64,000 nt of DNA, taken from positions 2,287,501-2,351,500 of the forward strand of contig NZ_CP047146.1 in assembly GCF_009834125.1 (NCBI RefSeq), in the 5' to 3' direction. Shown one piece after another: positions 31,905 through 40,392 of the stretch (the stretch's first letter is position 1; the number at the start of each line of letters is the position of its first letter). The translations under genes and the position numbers were made by a program. The notes beneath the pieces are model-generated. The model was not told the origin of the DNA and searched no databases. It saw only the letters and a program-made list of their open reading frames with translations. The DNA comes from Streptomyces sp. GS7 (lineage in GTDB: Bacteria; Actinomycetota; Actinomycetes; Streptomycetales; Streptomycetaceae).

Positions 31905-31936
31905 GGGTGCCGCCGGACCGGCAGCCGGCGGCACCC
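31905..31936 (+). terminator. pepN terminator 2
   Basis: Perfect 12-bp stem GGGTGCCGCCGG/CCGGCGGCACCC (31905-31916 with 31925-31936), right after the first hairpin. The tandem pair would insulate the iron-regulated operon downstream. Confidence 0.65.
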
Positions 31937-32014
31937 GAACACATGCGGGACAACCATCCCCCGAACGGGTGATCCCGGGGCAACCGGTGGATACCCGCCG
32001 TACCGGGACAGTAA

Positions 32015-32030
32015 CTTAGGTCGGCCTAAG
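32015..32030 (+). promoter_or_regulatory. iron-box-like palindrome (DmdR/IdeR type)
   Basis: CTTAGG-TCGG-CCTAAG is a perfect 6-4-6 inverted repeat containing the TTAGG and CCTAA half sites of actinobacterial iron boxes. It lies 46 nt before the decarboxylase ATG. The spacing is shorter than in the 19-bp consensus, so repression by iron-loaded DmdR/IdeR is likely but unproven. Confidence 0.6.
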
Positions 32031-32076
32031 GTCTGTGCCCCGTCGCACCCAACTCCCGCTGAAGAAGAGCCTCTTG

Positions 32077-33489
32077 ATGCCAGTTGCCCCTGCCGGCACC
32101 GCCCTCGCAGGCGGCACCAACGGCCCCCGCGCGCTCCGACCGCTCCTTGACACCGTCCTCGACGCCCTCACCACCGGCGCCCAGGACCGCTCCGGCCCCC
32201 TCCCGTCCGGCGGCCCGGACACCGTCGCCCGCGCCGTACGCGACACCTGCCTGCCCCTCCTCCCCGAACACGGCACCGGCCCGCACGCCGCCCTGCGCAC
32301 CCTCGTCCACACCCTCGCCGCCGGCGCCGCCGACCCCGCCGACCCCCACTGCGCCGCCCATCTGCACTGCCCGCCGCTGGCCGTGGCCACCGCCGCCGAC
32401 CTCGCCGCCGGCGCCCTCAACCCCTCCATGGACTCCTGGGACCAGGCCCCCGCCGCCTCCGAACTCGAAACCCTCACCAGCCGCGAACTCGCCGCCCTCG
32501 TCTACCCCCAGGCCGCCGAACCCGACGCCCTGATCACCACCGGCGGCACCGAATCCAACCAACTCGGCATCCTCCTCGCCCGCGAGGCCCCCCACCCCCC
32601 GCACACCAACGGCCCCCTCCAGATCGTCTGCGGCGCCAACGCCCACCACAGCATCCACCGCGCCGCCTGGCTCCTCGGCCTCCCCGAACCCGTCACCCTC
32701 CCCACCCCCGACGGCACCCTCGACCCCGACACCGTCCGCACCTGCCTCGCCGAACTCGCCGCCCGCACCGGGCCCGTCCTGCTCACCGCCACGGCTGGCA
32801 CCACCGACACCGGCGCCATCGACCCCCTCCCGGCCCTCGCCGACCTCGCCGACCACCACGGCGCCCGCCTCCACATCGACGCCTCCTACGGCGGCCCGCT
32901 CCTCTTCAGCGACACCCACCACACCGCCCTCAACGGCCTCGCCCGTGCCCACACCGTCACCCTCGACCTGCACAAACTCGGCTGGCAGCCGGTCGCCGCC
33001 GGCCTCCTCGCCGTCCCCGGCCCCACCACCCTCGCCCCCCTGGGCCACCAGGCCGACTACCTCAACGCCGACGACGACACCGAAGCCGGCCTCCCCGACC
33101 TCCTCGGCCGCTCCCTGCGCACCACCCGCCGCCCCGACATCCTCAAGATCGCCGTCACCCTCAAAGCCCTCGGCCGCCAGGGCCTCGGCGACCTCGTCGA
33201 CCGCACCCTCGCCGCCGCCCGCACCCTCGCCGACCTCATCGACGCCCACCCCCACTACGAACTCCACTCCCACCCCACCCTCACCACCGTCCTCTTCCGC
33301 CCCACCGACGCCGACGACACCACCCTCGCCGCCATCCGCCGCTCCCTCCTCACCGAAGGACACGCCGTCCTCGGCCGAGCCACCACCCCCACCGGCCTCT
33401 GGCTCAAGGCCACCCTCCTCAATCCCCACACCCAACCCGGAGACCTCACCACCCTCCTCAAACTCGTGGAAGGCCACACCCCCCGATGA
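32077..33489 (+). CDS. PLP-dependent amino acid decarboxylase (DesA-like, siderophore type)
   Basis: 470 residues of the group II decarboxylase fold (DDC / DesA / diaminobutyrate decarboxylase). AAHLHCPPLAVATAADLAAG and NPSMDSWDQAPAASELE match the N-terminal consensus, TGGTESNQLGILLARE binds PLP phosphate, HIDASYGGP holds the Asp, and LDLHKLGWQP the PLP Lys. Probable reaction: lysine to cadaverine or ornithine to putrescine as a siderophore building block. ATG 32077 is preferred; GTG 32035 would start almost in the iron box. It overlaps the hydroxylase by 4 nt (ATGA). Confidence 0.88.
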   Translation: MPVAPAGTALAGGTNGPRALRPLLDTVLDALTTGAQDRSGPLPSGGPDTVARAVRDTCLPLLPEHGTGPHAALRTLVHTLAAGAADPADPHCAAHLHCPPLAVATAADLAAGALNPSMDSWDQAPAASELETLTSRELAALVYPQAAEPDALITTGGTESNQLGILLAREAPHPPHTNGPLQIVCGANAHHSIHRAAWLLGLPEPVTLPTPDGTLDPDTVRTCLAELAARTGPVLLTATAGTTDTGAIDPLPALADLADHHGARLHIDASYGGPLLFSDTHHTALNGLARAHTVTLDLHKLGWQPVAAGLLAVPGPTTLAPLGHQADYLNADDDTEAGLPDLLGRSLRTTRRPDILKIAVTLKALGRQGLGDLVDRTLAAARTLADLIDAHPHYELHSHPTLTTVLFRPTDADDTTLAAIRRSLLTEGHAVLGRATTPTGLWLKATLLNPHTQPGDLTTLLKLVEGHTPR

Positions 33490-34934
33490 ACACCCCACCG
33501 CACACCGAACCCGAAACAGGCACCGGCACCCACGGCCCCGACGAACCCCTCGACCTCGCCGGCATCGGCATCGGCCCCTTCAACCTCTCCCTCGCCGCCC
33601 TCGCCCACCCCCTCACCCACCTGCGCACCGCCTTCTACGACCTGCACCCCGCCTTCCACTGGCACCCCGGCCTCCTCATCGACGGCGCCACCCTCCAAGT
33701 CCCCTTCCTCGCCGACCTCGTCACCCTCGCCGACCCCGCCAGCCCCTGGAGCTTCCTCAACTACCTCAAAACCCGCGAACGCCTCTTCCCCTTCTATTTC
33801 GCCGAGCGCTTCCACATCCACCGCGCCGAATACGACGCCTACTGCCGCTGGGTCAGCGAAAACCTCCCCACCCTCCACTTCGGCCACCAGATCGACGCCG
33901 TCCGCTGGAACCACGAACGCAGCCTGTTCGAAGTCGACTTCACCCAACTCGGCGCCGAAGGAGAAGCCGAAGCCCTCGGCCGCAGCTACGCCCGCAACCT
34001 CGTCCTCGGCATCGGCACCGCCCCCCACATCCCCATCCCCCTCCGCCCCCTCACCGAGGCCCCCGCCGTCCCCGTCATCCACTCCGCCGACTACCTCGAC
34101 CACCGCGAACGGCTGCTCGCCGCCGAACACCTCACCGTCATCGGCGCCGGTCAGTCAGGCGCCGAAATCTTCCTCGACCAGCTCCGCGCCCGCCCCGCCG
34201 GCCGCGAAAACCTCCACTGGCTCGCCCGCACCCCCGCGTTCGCGCCCATGGAATACAGCAAACTCGGCCTCGAACACTTCACCCCCGACTACACCCGCTA
34301 CTTCCACGCCCTCCCCGAACGCGTCCGCGACGAGCTCCTCCCCGCCCAATGGCAGCTCCACAAAGGCATCGACCACGACACCCTCGCCGCCATCCACGAC
34401 GAGCTCTACCGCCGCACCCTCGACGGCGGCTGGCCCACCACCACCCTCACCCCCGGCGTCCGCGTCCGCACCGCGGGACGCGTCGGCACCACCAAAGTCG
34501 AACTCCACCTCGAACACACCCAGCAAGGCAGCCGCTCCCGCCTCACCACCGACGCCGTCGTCCTCGCCACCGGCTACCGCGAACGCCGCCTCGACACCCT
34601 CCTCGCCGCCCTCGACCCCTACCTCCGCCGCGACGCCTCCGAACGCCCCCGCATCGACGAACACCACCGCCTCGTCCTCGACCCCTCCATCACCGCCACC
34701 GGCTGCCGCATCTACGTCCAGAACGCCGAAACCCACACCCACGGCGTCGGCACCCCCGACCTCGGCCTCGCCGCCTGGCGCAGCGCCACCATCCTCAACT
34801 CCCTCACCAGCAGCACCGCCTACCCCCTCCCCAGCCGCACCGCCTTCACCACCTTCGGCCTCGCCCACCCCACACCCCACCGCACCACCCCCACCGTCCC
34901 CCGCCAGACCTCCACCCTCGTCCCCCGCCACTGA
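33486..34934 (+). CDS. lysine/ornithine/diamine N-hydroxylase (siderophore FAD monooxygenase)
   Basis: 482 residues. Family of IucD/RhbE/DesB/SidA flavin monooxygenases that make hydroxamate precursors. FAD site AGIGIGPFNLSLAALAH, substrate/FAD region VPFLADLVTLADPASPWSFL, NADPH fold LTVIGAGQSGAEIFLD, and ATGYRERR followed by GTPDLGLAAWR near the end. Start ATG 33486 overlaps the decarboxylase stop. No acyltransferase or NIS-type synthetase follows, so the operon has only the first two steps of a hydroxamate path. The last 30 residues are Thr/Pro-rich and not conserved in appearance. Confidence 0.93.
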   Translation: MNTPPHTEPETGTGTHGPDEPLDLAGIGIGPFNLSLAALAHPLTHLRTAFYDLHPAFHWHPGLLIDGATLQVPFLADLVTLADPASPWSFLNYLKTRERLFPFYFAERFHIHRAEYDAYCRWVSENLPTLHFGHQIDAVRWNHERSLFEVDFTQLGAEGEAEALGRSYARNLVLGIGTAPHIPIPLRPLTEAPAVPVIHSADYLDHRERLLAAEHLTVIGAGQSGAEIFLDQLRARPAGRENLHWLARTPAFAPMEYSKLGLEHFTPDYTRYFHALPERVRDELLPAQWQLHKGIDHDTLAAIHDELYRRTLDGGWPTTTLTPGVRVRTAGRVGTTKVELHLEHTQQGSRSRLTTDAVVLATGYRERRLDTLLAALDPYLRRDASERPRIDEHHRLVLDPSITATGCRIYVQNAETHTHGVGTPDLGLAAWRSATILNSLTSSTAYPLPSRTAFTTFGLAHPTPHRTTPTVPRQTSTLVPRH

Positions 34935-34940
34935 ACGCCA

Positions 34941-34986
34941 CCGCCCCTCCCACCCCGCCCGACACCGGACAGGAGGAGAGGGGCGG
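34941..34986. terminator. hairpin in the convergent gap hydroxylase / nucleotidase
   Basis: CCGCCCCTC (34941-34949) pairs with GAGGGGCGG (34978-34986); the loop is 28 nt. Lies between convergent genes. Confidence 0.45.
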
Positions 34987-35016
34987 CACACCCGCAACCG
35001 ACGAAATCGACCGGCC

Positions 35017-36825
35017 TCAGAACACCGGCTTCCCGGCCCGCGTCAGCCGCCAGCCCACCGAAGCGAACACCGCCGGATCGATGACCTTCTTCGCCTTCAC
35101 CCACGCGATGATCGTGTTGCGGATCTCCTCCGAGTTCGACCACACCGACGTCGCCTTCGCCACATGCGGGAAACCACCACCGCCGTTCGCCCGGTAGTTG
35201 TTCACCGCCAGCACGAACTGCGCCTTGTCGTCCAACGGCTTGCCCTGATACCGCAGGTTCGCGATCCGCGAACCCGCCGGCTTCGCGATGTCGATGTCGT
35301 ACGTGAGCCCGCCGATCACGTCGTAGTTGAAGTCAGGCGTGTTGTCCGCGTTCGTCAGCTTCTTCGGATCCACCGGCACACCCGGCGCCGTCTGCACGAA
35401 ATACCGCGCCGAGAACTCCAGATAGTCCCGCAGCTGCGCCCCCGTCATCAGCCGCGCATCCAACGTGTTCTCGTACACGTACAGCCCCGCCACATCACGC
35501 AGCGACACCTGACCCGCCGGAATCGCCGCCGACCGCGAGAAGCACGCCGCCTGCGACAGCACCGGCAGCGAGGCGTACTTCGTACCGGCCAGCGCCGCCT
35601 TCACCGTGTCCACCTGCACGAAGTTGATGAAGTCGATGATCGGTGTGTCCTTGTACGGAGCCTCGGCCGCCGACATCGCCGCCTTGCACGTCCCGACCAC
35701 CTGGTTCACGTACTTCACGACCGCCTGGTGCTCACGCCGCACCAGCCGCGCGATCTCCGGATCCTCCGCCGCCGTGTTGGCGTTGCGCACCTCCGCCGTG
35801 ACCGACACCACCTCCCAGCGGCCCCGGCGCAACTCCACCTCGAAGTCGAAGACACTCAGCCGCATCCCCCACATCAGCGGCTCGGACAGCACCACACTGC
35901 GCCCCGTCTCCTTGTTCACCACCGTCCGGGACGCCACCTCCTTGTGCGTATGACCCACCAGGATCGCGTCGATACCCGGCACCTGCTCGGCCACCAGCGA
36001 CGACGCGTTCTCCGGATACGGCAGCGCATCCCCGTACGACGTCGAACCGTCCAGACCCGAATGATCCGTACAGACCACCACGTCACAGCCGAGCGAGCGC
36101 AGCTTCGGCACATACACCTTCGCCTGCTCGACCAGCCCCGGGAACGTCATCTTCCCCTGCACATTGGCCTTGTCCCACACCGCGATACCAGGATTCGTCA
36201 GCCCCAGAATGCCCACCCGGATATCCCGGTGACCCGGCACCTTGATCCGCTTCACGACATACGGCGGAAACGCCGGCTTCAACGTCCGCGCATCCAGCGC
36301 GTTCGCCGCCAGCAACGGGAAATCACACTGCTCCTGGAACTTCCGCAGCACCGGAATTCCGTAATTGAACTCATGATTGCCGAGCGCCGCCGCGTCGTAC
36401 CTCATCCTGTTCATCGCCAGCGCCATCGGATGCTTCGGACCGTGCGGCGCGGTGATCGGATCGACCCGCGCGTAGTAATACGACAGCTGAGTGCCCTGAA
36501 TGATGTCGCCCGCGTCGATCAGCAGCGTACGATGCCGCCCCGCCTCCTTGCGGGCCTGCTCCACCAGCGTCGAGATCTTCGCCAGCCCGACATCGTTGTG
36601 CGCCGCGTCGTCATACTCCTTGTCGGTGAAATAGTCCCAGTTGAAAACATGCCCGTGCACATCCGTCGTGCCCAGCACCCGGAACGGGACCCGCTTGCCC
36701 CGCCCGCGCCCCGGCCGCCGCTCCGGCTCCTGCGCCTGCGCGGCCTGCGGCAGCGCCCCCGTGAGCGCCACCCCCGCACCGGCCGCGGCCGAACGCCCCA
36801 GGAACTTCCTGCGGTTGAACGACAT
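35017..36825 (-). CDS. Tat-exported bifunctional metallophosphatase / 5'-nucleotidase
   Basis: 602 residues. Twin-arginine signal NRRKFLGRSAAAGAG at the N-terminus, so it is exported folded. The two-metal phosphoesterase domain shows TTDVHGHVFNWDYF, DAGDIIQGTQLSYYY, LGNHEFNYGIP, DHSGLD and GHTHKEV. The C-terminal 5'-nucleotidase domain is marked by NNYRANGGGGFP. Probably dephosphorylates nucleotides or cyclic phosphates outside the cell (UshA/CpdB type). Start ATG 36825. Two 12-bp direct repeats lie 63-86 nt upstream; no Pho box was recognised with confidence. Confidence 0.95.
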   Translation of the reverse strand: MSFNRRKFLGRSAAAGAGVALTGALPQAAQAQEPERRPGRGRGKRVPFRVLGTTDVHGHVFNWDYFTDKEYDDAAHNDVGLAKISTLVEQARKEAGRHRTLLIDAGDIIQGTQLSYYYARVDPITAPHGPKHPMALAMNRMRYDAAALGNHEFNYGIPVLRKFQEQCDFPLLAANALDARTLKPAFPPYVVKRIKVPGHRDIRVGILGLTNPGIAVWDKANVQGKMTFPGLVEQAKVYVPKLRSLGCDVVVCTDHSGLDGSTSYGDALPYPENASSLVAEQVPGIDAILVGHTHKEVASRTVVNKETGRSVVLSEPLMWGMRLSVFDFEVELRRGRWEVVSVTAEVRNANTAAEDPEIARLVRREHQAVVKYVNQVVGTCKAAMSAAEAPYKDTPIIDFINFVQVDTVKAALAGTKYASLPVLSQAACFSRSAAIPAGQVSLRDVAGLYVYENTLDARLMTGAQLRDYLEFSARYFVQTAPGVPVDPKKLTNADNTPDFNYDVIGGLTYDIDIAKPAGSRIANLRYQGKPLDDKAQFVLAVNNYRANGGGGFPHVAKATSVWSNSEEIRNTIIAWVKAKKVIDPAVFASVGWRLTRAGKPVF

Positions 36826-36887
36826 ATCGATTCCCCCAAGAGGTCAAATGGTCCCAATACGCCCAGTGGCACGCCGCTCAGGAACAA

Positions 36888-36911
36888 CGCGCGTAGATTC
36901 GCGCGTAGATT
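36888..36911. repeat. 12-bp direct repeat, two copies
   Basis: CGCGCGTAGATT occurs twice in tandem (36888-36899 and 36900-36911) in the divergent gap between the nucleotidase and SIMPL genes. Possible regulator site; function unknown. Confidence 0.55.
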
Positions 36912-37016
36912 GTGGCCCCAACCACCCCCGACGCAACAGCCCCACAACATTGCGAACAGGTGACTCCCCAGTGACCAGTTGGCCGGAAAGCCGGCACCGG
37001 CTGGCAAGCTGACACC

Positions 37017-37712
37017 ATGACCCAGCCCACCCCGCACCTCCCCTACGGCACCCCCGACGCCCCCCGCCTCGCCGTCCGCGGCGAAGCCCGCCTCGAAGTC
37101 GACCCCGAAACCGCCCGCATCACCGTCACCGTCAGCGCCCGCGGCACCGACCGCAAAGCCGCCCTCGCCGACCTCACCCGCCGCAACGAACACGCCCTCA
37201 CCCTCATCAAGAGCTACGGCGACGCCGTCGAAAAACTCGAAACCGGCAGCTTCACCCTCACCCCCCAGCTCACCGACAAGGGCCGCCACGAACGCATCCG
37301 CGCCTACCACGGACGCGTCACCCTCACCGCCACCCTCAACGACTTCACCGCCCTCGGCGAACTCACCACCCGCCTCGCCGACCTCGAACTCACCCGCGTC
37401 GACGGCCCCTGGTGGGCCCTGCGCCCCGACTCACCCGCCCACCGCGCCGCCCGCACCCAGGCCGTCCGCGAAGCCGTCCAGCGCGCCCGCGAATACGCCG
37501 AAGCCCTCGGCGCCCGGCTCGACGCCGTCCTGGAGGTCGCCGACGCCGGCGCCGAGAACACCGCCCCCATGCCCGCCCCCGGCATGCGCGCCTTCGCCGG
37601 CTACGGCGGCGCCGTCCAGGAATCCGCCCCCGCCCTCGACCTGGAACCCCAGCGCCAGACCGTCTACGCCCACGTCAACGCACGCTTCACCATGACCCGT
37701 CCCGCACTCTGA
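37017..37712 (+). CDS. SIMPL-domain protein (DUF541)
   Basis: 231 residues. Pattern of the SIMPL family: LAVRGEARLEVDPETARITV at the start, KSYGDAVEKLETGSFTLTPQL in the middle, ARTQAVREAVQRAREYAEAL helix, and final QTVYAHVNARFTM. Unlike many family members it has no signal peptide, so it may be cytosolic. The function of this group is not established; the name comes from a mammalian kinase-interacting protein. ATG 37017, no obvious ribosome site, consistent with a short or absent leader. Confidence 0.88.
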   Translation: MTQPTPHLPYGTPDAPRLAVRGEARLEVDPETARITVTVSARGTDRKAALADLTRRNEHALTLIKSYGDAVEKLETGSFTLTPQLTDKGRHERIRAYHGRVTLTATLNDFTALGELTTRLADLELTRVDGPWWALRPDSPAHRAARTQAVREAVQRAREYAEALGARLDAVLEVADAGAENTAPMPAPGMRAFAGYGGAVQESAPALDLEPQRQTVYAHVNARFTMTRPAL

Positions 37713-37857
37713 GACCACACCGCACGCGGGCGAAATTCCGCTCATCGGAGCGGCGTCCCGCGCATTCCATTACTTGTCAACAGCCTTTCACCAAGCGCTC
37801 GTTGAGCAGTCGCTTCTCCACAGTTCCCTACCGCCGGGTAAGTCATAGAGTCGAAAC

Positions 37858-39294
37858 ATGCGCCGAGCAAAGATCGTCTGCACACTGGGACCCGCCACCG
37901 ACTCGTACGAGCAGATCAAAGCCCTCGTCGACGCCGGAATGGACATCGCCCGCTTCAACCTCAGCCACGGCACCTACGCCGACCACGAAGCACGATTCGA
38001 CCGGGTCCGCAAAGCATCCGAAGAAACCCGTCGCAGCGTCGGCATCCTCGCCGACCTTCAAGGCCCGAAGATCCGTCTCGGCCGATTCCGCGAAGGCCCC
38101 GTACTTCTCGAACGCGACGACGAGTTCACCATCACCGTCGAACCCTCCGTCGAGGGCGACCGCCACCTCTGCGGCACCACCTACAACGGCCTCGCCGCCG
38201 ACGTCACCCCCGGCGAACGCATCCTCGTCGACGACGGCAAGGTCACCCTCGAAGTCACCGCCGTCCAAGGACCCCGCGTCCACACCAAGGTCATCGAAGG
38301 CGGCATGGTCTCCGACCACAAGGGACTCAACCTCCCCGGAGTCGCCGTCTCCGTCCCCGCCCTCTCCGAAAAAGACCAGGACGACCTCCGCTGGGCACTG
38401 CGCTACGGCGCCGACATCATCGCCCTCTCCTTCGTCCGCAGCGGCCGCGACATCGAAGACGTCCACCGCATCATGCGCGAGGAAGGCCACTTCCTCCCCG
38501 TCATCGCCAAGGTCGAAAAGCCCCAGGCCGTCGAGAACATCGACGACATCGTCGCCGCCTTCGACGGCATCATGGTCGCCCGCGGCGACCTCGGCGTCGA
38601 AATGCCCCTGGAAACCGTCCCGATCGTCCAGAAGCGCGCCATCAAACTCGCCAAGCGCAACGCCAAACCGGTCATCGTCGCCACCCAGATGCTCGACTCG
38701 ATGATCGACAACTCCCGGCCCACCCGCGCCGAAGCCTCCGACGTCGCCAACGCCGTCATCGACGGCACGGACGCCGTGATGCTCTCCGGCGAAACCAGCG
38801 TCGGCAAATACCCCACCGAAACCGTCCGCACCATGAGCCGCATCGTCGAAGCCGCCGAGGAGGACCTCCTCGCCAAGGGCCTCCCGCCGCTCACCGAAGC
38901 CAACAAGCCCCGCACCCAGGGCGGCGCCGTCGCCCGCGCCGCCGCCGACATGGGCGACTTCCTCGGCGCCAAGTTCCTCGTCGCCTTCACCCAGTCCGGC
39001 GACACCGTCCGCCGCCTCTCCCGCTACCGCTCACCCATCCCGCTCCTCGCCTTCACCCCCGACCCGGCCACCCGCTCGCAGCTCAACGTCAGCTGGGGCG
39101 TGGAGACCTTCCTCGGCCCGACCGTCAACTCCACCGACGAGATGGTCGCCCAGGTCGACGAGCAACTCCTCAAGATCGGCCGCTGCCAGAAGGGCGACAC
39201 CGTCATCATCACCGCCGGCTCGCCCCCCGGAGTCCCCGGCTCCACCAACCTCGTCCGCGTCCACCACATCGGCGAGGACGACTCGCCCAAGTAA
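37858..39294 (+). CDS. pyk: pyruvate kinase
   Basis: 478 residues. Final glycolytic step, PEP plus ADP to pyruvate plus ATP. All family signatures are present: RRAKIVCTLGPAT, ARFNLSHG, LADLQGPKIRLG, catalytic Lys and metal site in VIAKVEKPQAVENID, MVARGDLGVEMP, and ATQMLDSMI. The C-terminal allosteric domain ends VRVHHIGEDDSPK. Start ATG 37858 has only a weak ribosome site (AGAG). A hairpin after the stop overlaps the end of the convergent LAGLIDADG gene. Confidence 0.98.
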   Translation: MRRAKIVCTLGPATDSYEQIKALVDAGMDIARFNLSHGTYADHEARFDRVRKASEETRRSVGILADLQGPKIRLGRFREGPVLLERDDEFTITVEPSVEGDRHLCGTTYNGLAADVTPGERILVDDGKVTLEVTAVQGPRVHTKVIEGGMVSDHKGLNLPGVAVSVPALSEKDQDDLRWALRYGADIIALSFVRSGRDIEDVHRIMREEGHFLPVIAKVEKPQAVENIDDIVAAFDGIMVARGDLGVEMPLETVPIVQKRAIKLAKRNAKPVIVATQMLDSMIDNSRPTRAEASDVANAVIDGTDAVMLSGETSVGKYPTETVRTMSRIVEAAEEDLLAKGLPPLTEANKPRTQGGAVARAAADMGDFLGAKFLVAFTQSGDTVRRLSRYRSPIPLLAFTPDPATRSQLNVSWGVETFLGPTVNSTDEMVAQVDEQLLKIGRCQKGDTVIITAGSPPGVPGSTNLVRVHHIGEDDSPK

Positions 39295-39320
39295 CACCCC
39301 CTCCCGCACCTGAAGAAGCT

Positions 39321-39363
39321 GGGCCGAGGTACCTGACTGCCGTCCCTGTCAGTGCTTCGGCCC
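39321..39363. terminator. hairpin at the pyk / LAGLIDADG gene junction
   Basis: GGGCCGA (39321-39327) with TCGGCCC (39357-39363) encloses CTGAC/GTCAG (39333-39337 with 39348-39352). It lies 26 nt after pyk and overlaps the last codons of the convergent gene. Confidence 0.5.
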
Positions 39364-40155
39364 GATGTGTCTGTCCATGAGGGCGACGGAGGCTTTGCGG
39401 GCCACGGAGATGTTGAACGGGTCGCTGCCGCGGGCGAGGACGGTCCATTCGACGCCGACCTTGGTCAGCGTGTCGGAGCAGAGCTTGCGGATGTCATCGG
39501 ACTTGTTGGTGAAGAAGTACCGCGGGTACTCGTAGCGCTTGCGCTCGCCGCCGACCATACGCGTCGTCCAGTTGGTGATCCGGCACCCGTCGGAGTGGAT
39601 CAGACCGCGGAGGAACTCCCAGGGGTGCGCGTCGACGATCTCCTGCTGCCATGGTTCGAGGGCAATCTGCCGCTCGTGCTTCTTGCCCGGGCCGTGCTGG
39701 GGAAACATGCACCATAAGTGCTTCGAGTAGACCTTCACGTTGTGGCAGCCGGTCTTCCTGACGCGGCACACGGAGTTCTCGGGGAACACCGCCCGCATCG
39801 CGGCTTCGCATTCGTTCATGAGAACCGGCCAACTGTCGTCGCACGTGACCATGAGACTCGGAACGCGGTGCTCCGAGTACTGGATGAGGTGTCCGTCGCC
39901 GAGGTAGAGAGCCAAGAGGTAGGCGTAAGCCGCCCGATCGAGAGCACGCCCGTCGCACCGTGGGCACTTCGGGTTGTGAGCACCCGGGCACTCCCCGCGT
40001 TTGGCACGGTCCATGTGCCGCCAGTAGCCGATTGTGCCGATGGGGAGGCCCAAGGCTCGGGCCACATCCGCGTTCTTCGCCCCCGCGCGGAGTTGCGTGA
40101 GGGCCTTCTGTCGCACATCTGTGCCATGGGAGATCATGACGTCACTGTGCGTCAT
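39349..40155 (-). CDS. free-standing LAGLIDADG-type homing endonuclease-like protein with HTH
   Basis: 268 residues. N-terminal helix-turn-helix (about 24-47: KNADVARALGLPIGTIGYW), a Cys/His knuckle (CPGAHNPKCPRC, 56-67), then two LAGLIDADG helices, LLALYLGDGHL (80-90) and FLRGLIHSDGCR (181-192), about 100 residues apart as in single-chain enzymes. The acidic residue at each helix end (Asp87/Asp88 region and Asp189) is kept, so DNA cleavage is plausible. It lies 63 nt from tRNA-Leu(CAA) on the same strand. It is often labelled a transcriptional regulator. I see no intron or intein around it. Confidence 0.8.
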   Translation of the reverse strand: MTHSDVMISHGTDVRQKALTQLRAGAKNADVARALGLPIGTIGYWRHMDRAKRGECPGAHNPKCPRCDGRALDRAAYAYLLALYLGDGHLIQYSEHRVPSLMVTCDDSWPVLMNECEAAMRAVFPENSVCRVRKTGCHNVKVYSKHLWCMFPQHGPGKKHERQIALEPWQQEIVDAHPWEFLRGLIHSDGCRITNWTTRMVGGERKRYEYPRYFFTNKSDDIRKLCSDTLTKVGVEWTVLARGSDPFNISVARKASVALMDRHIGPKH

Positions 40156-40218
40156 GGCTGATGAGCTTGGGGTGAAAACGTGCGGGATTCACGCGAAGGT
40201 GAAAATCCGCCTGTTCGG

Positions 40219-40304
40219 TGGTGCCGGGTGCGGGATTCGAACCCGCAAGCCCTTTCGGGCAGATGTGTTTGAGACATCCGTGTATGCCGTTCCACCAACC
40301 CGGC
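40219..40304 (-). tRNA. tRNA-Leu, anticodon CAA
   Basis: Class II tRNA. Acceptor stem GCCGGGT (40304-40298) pairs with ACCCGGC (40229-40223), discriminator A at 40222, and CCA is encoded at 40221-40219. The anticodon loop CTCAAAC gives CAA (40271-40269). The long variable arm GCCCGAAAGGGC and the T loop TTCGAAT are clear. It reads UUG leucine codons, which are rare at this GC content. It lies upstream of the LAGLIDADG gene on the same strand. Confidence 0.97.
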
Positions 40305-40392
40305 TGATGGCACAGACACCATACCGTGTGAGTAACGATGGCCGCCTCTAGGTAGGCTGCAATGGCACCACCTGCCAGGAACGAGGAGTCCC

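Noticed and set aside
39349..40155. Prophage or integrative element at tRNA-Leu
   Set aside because: No integrase, no attachment-site duplication of the tRNA end seen, and core genes lie on both sides.
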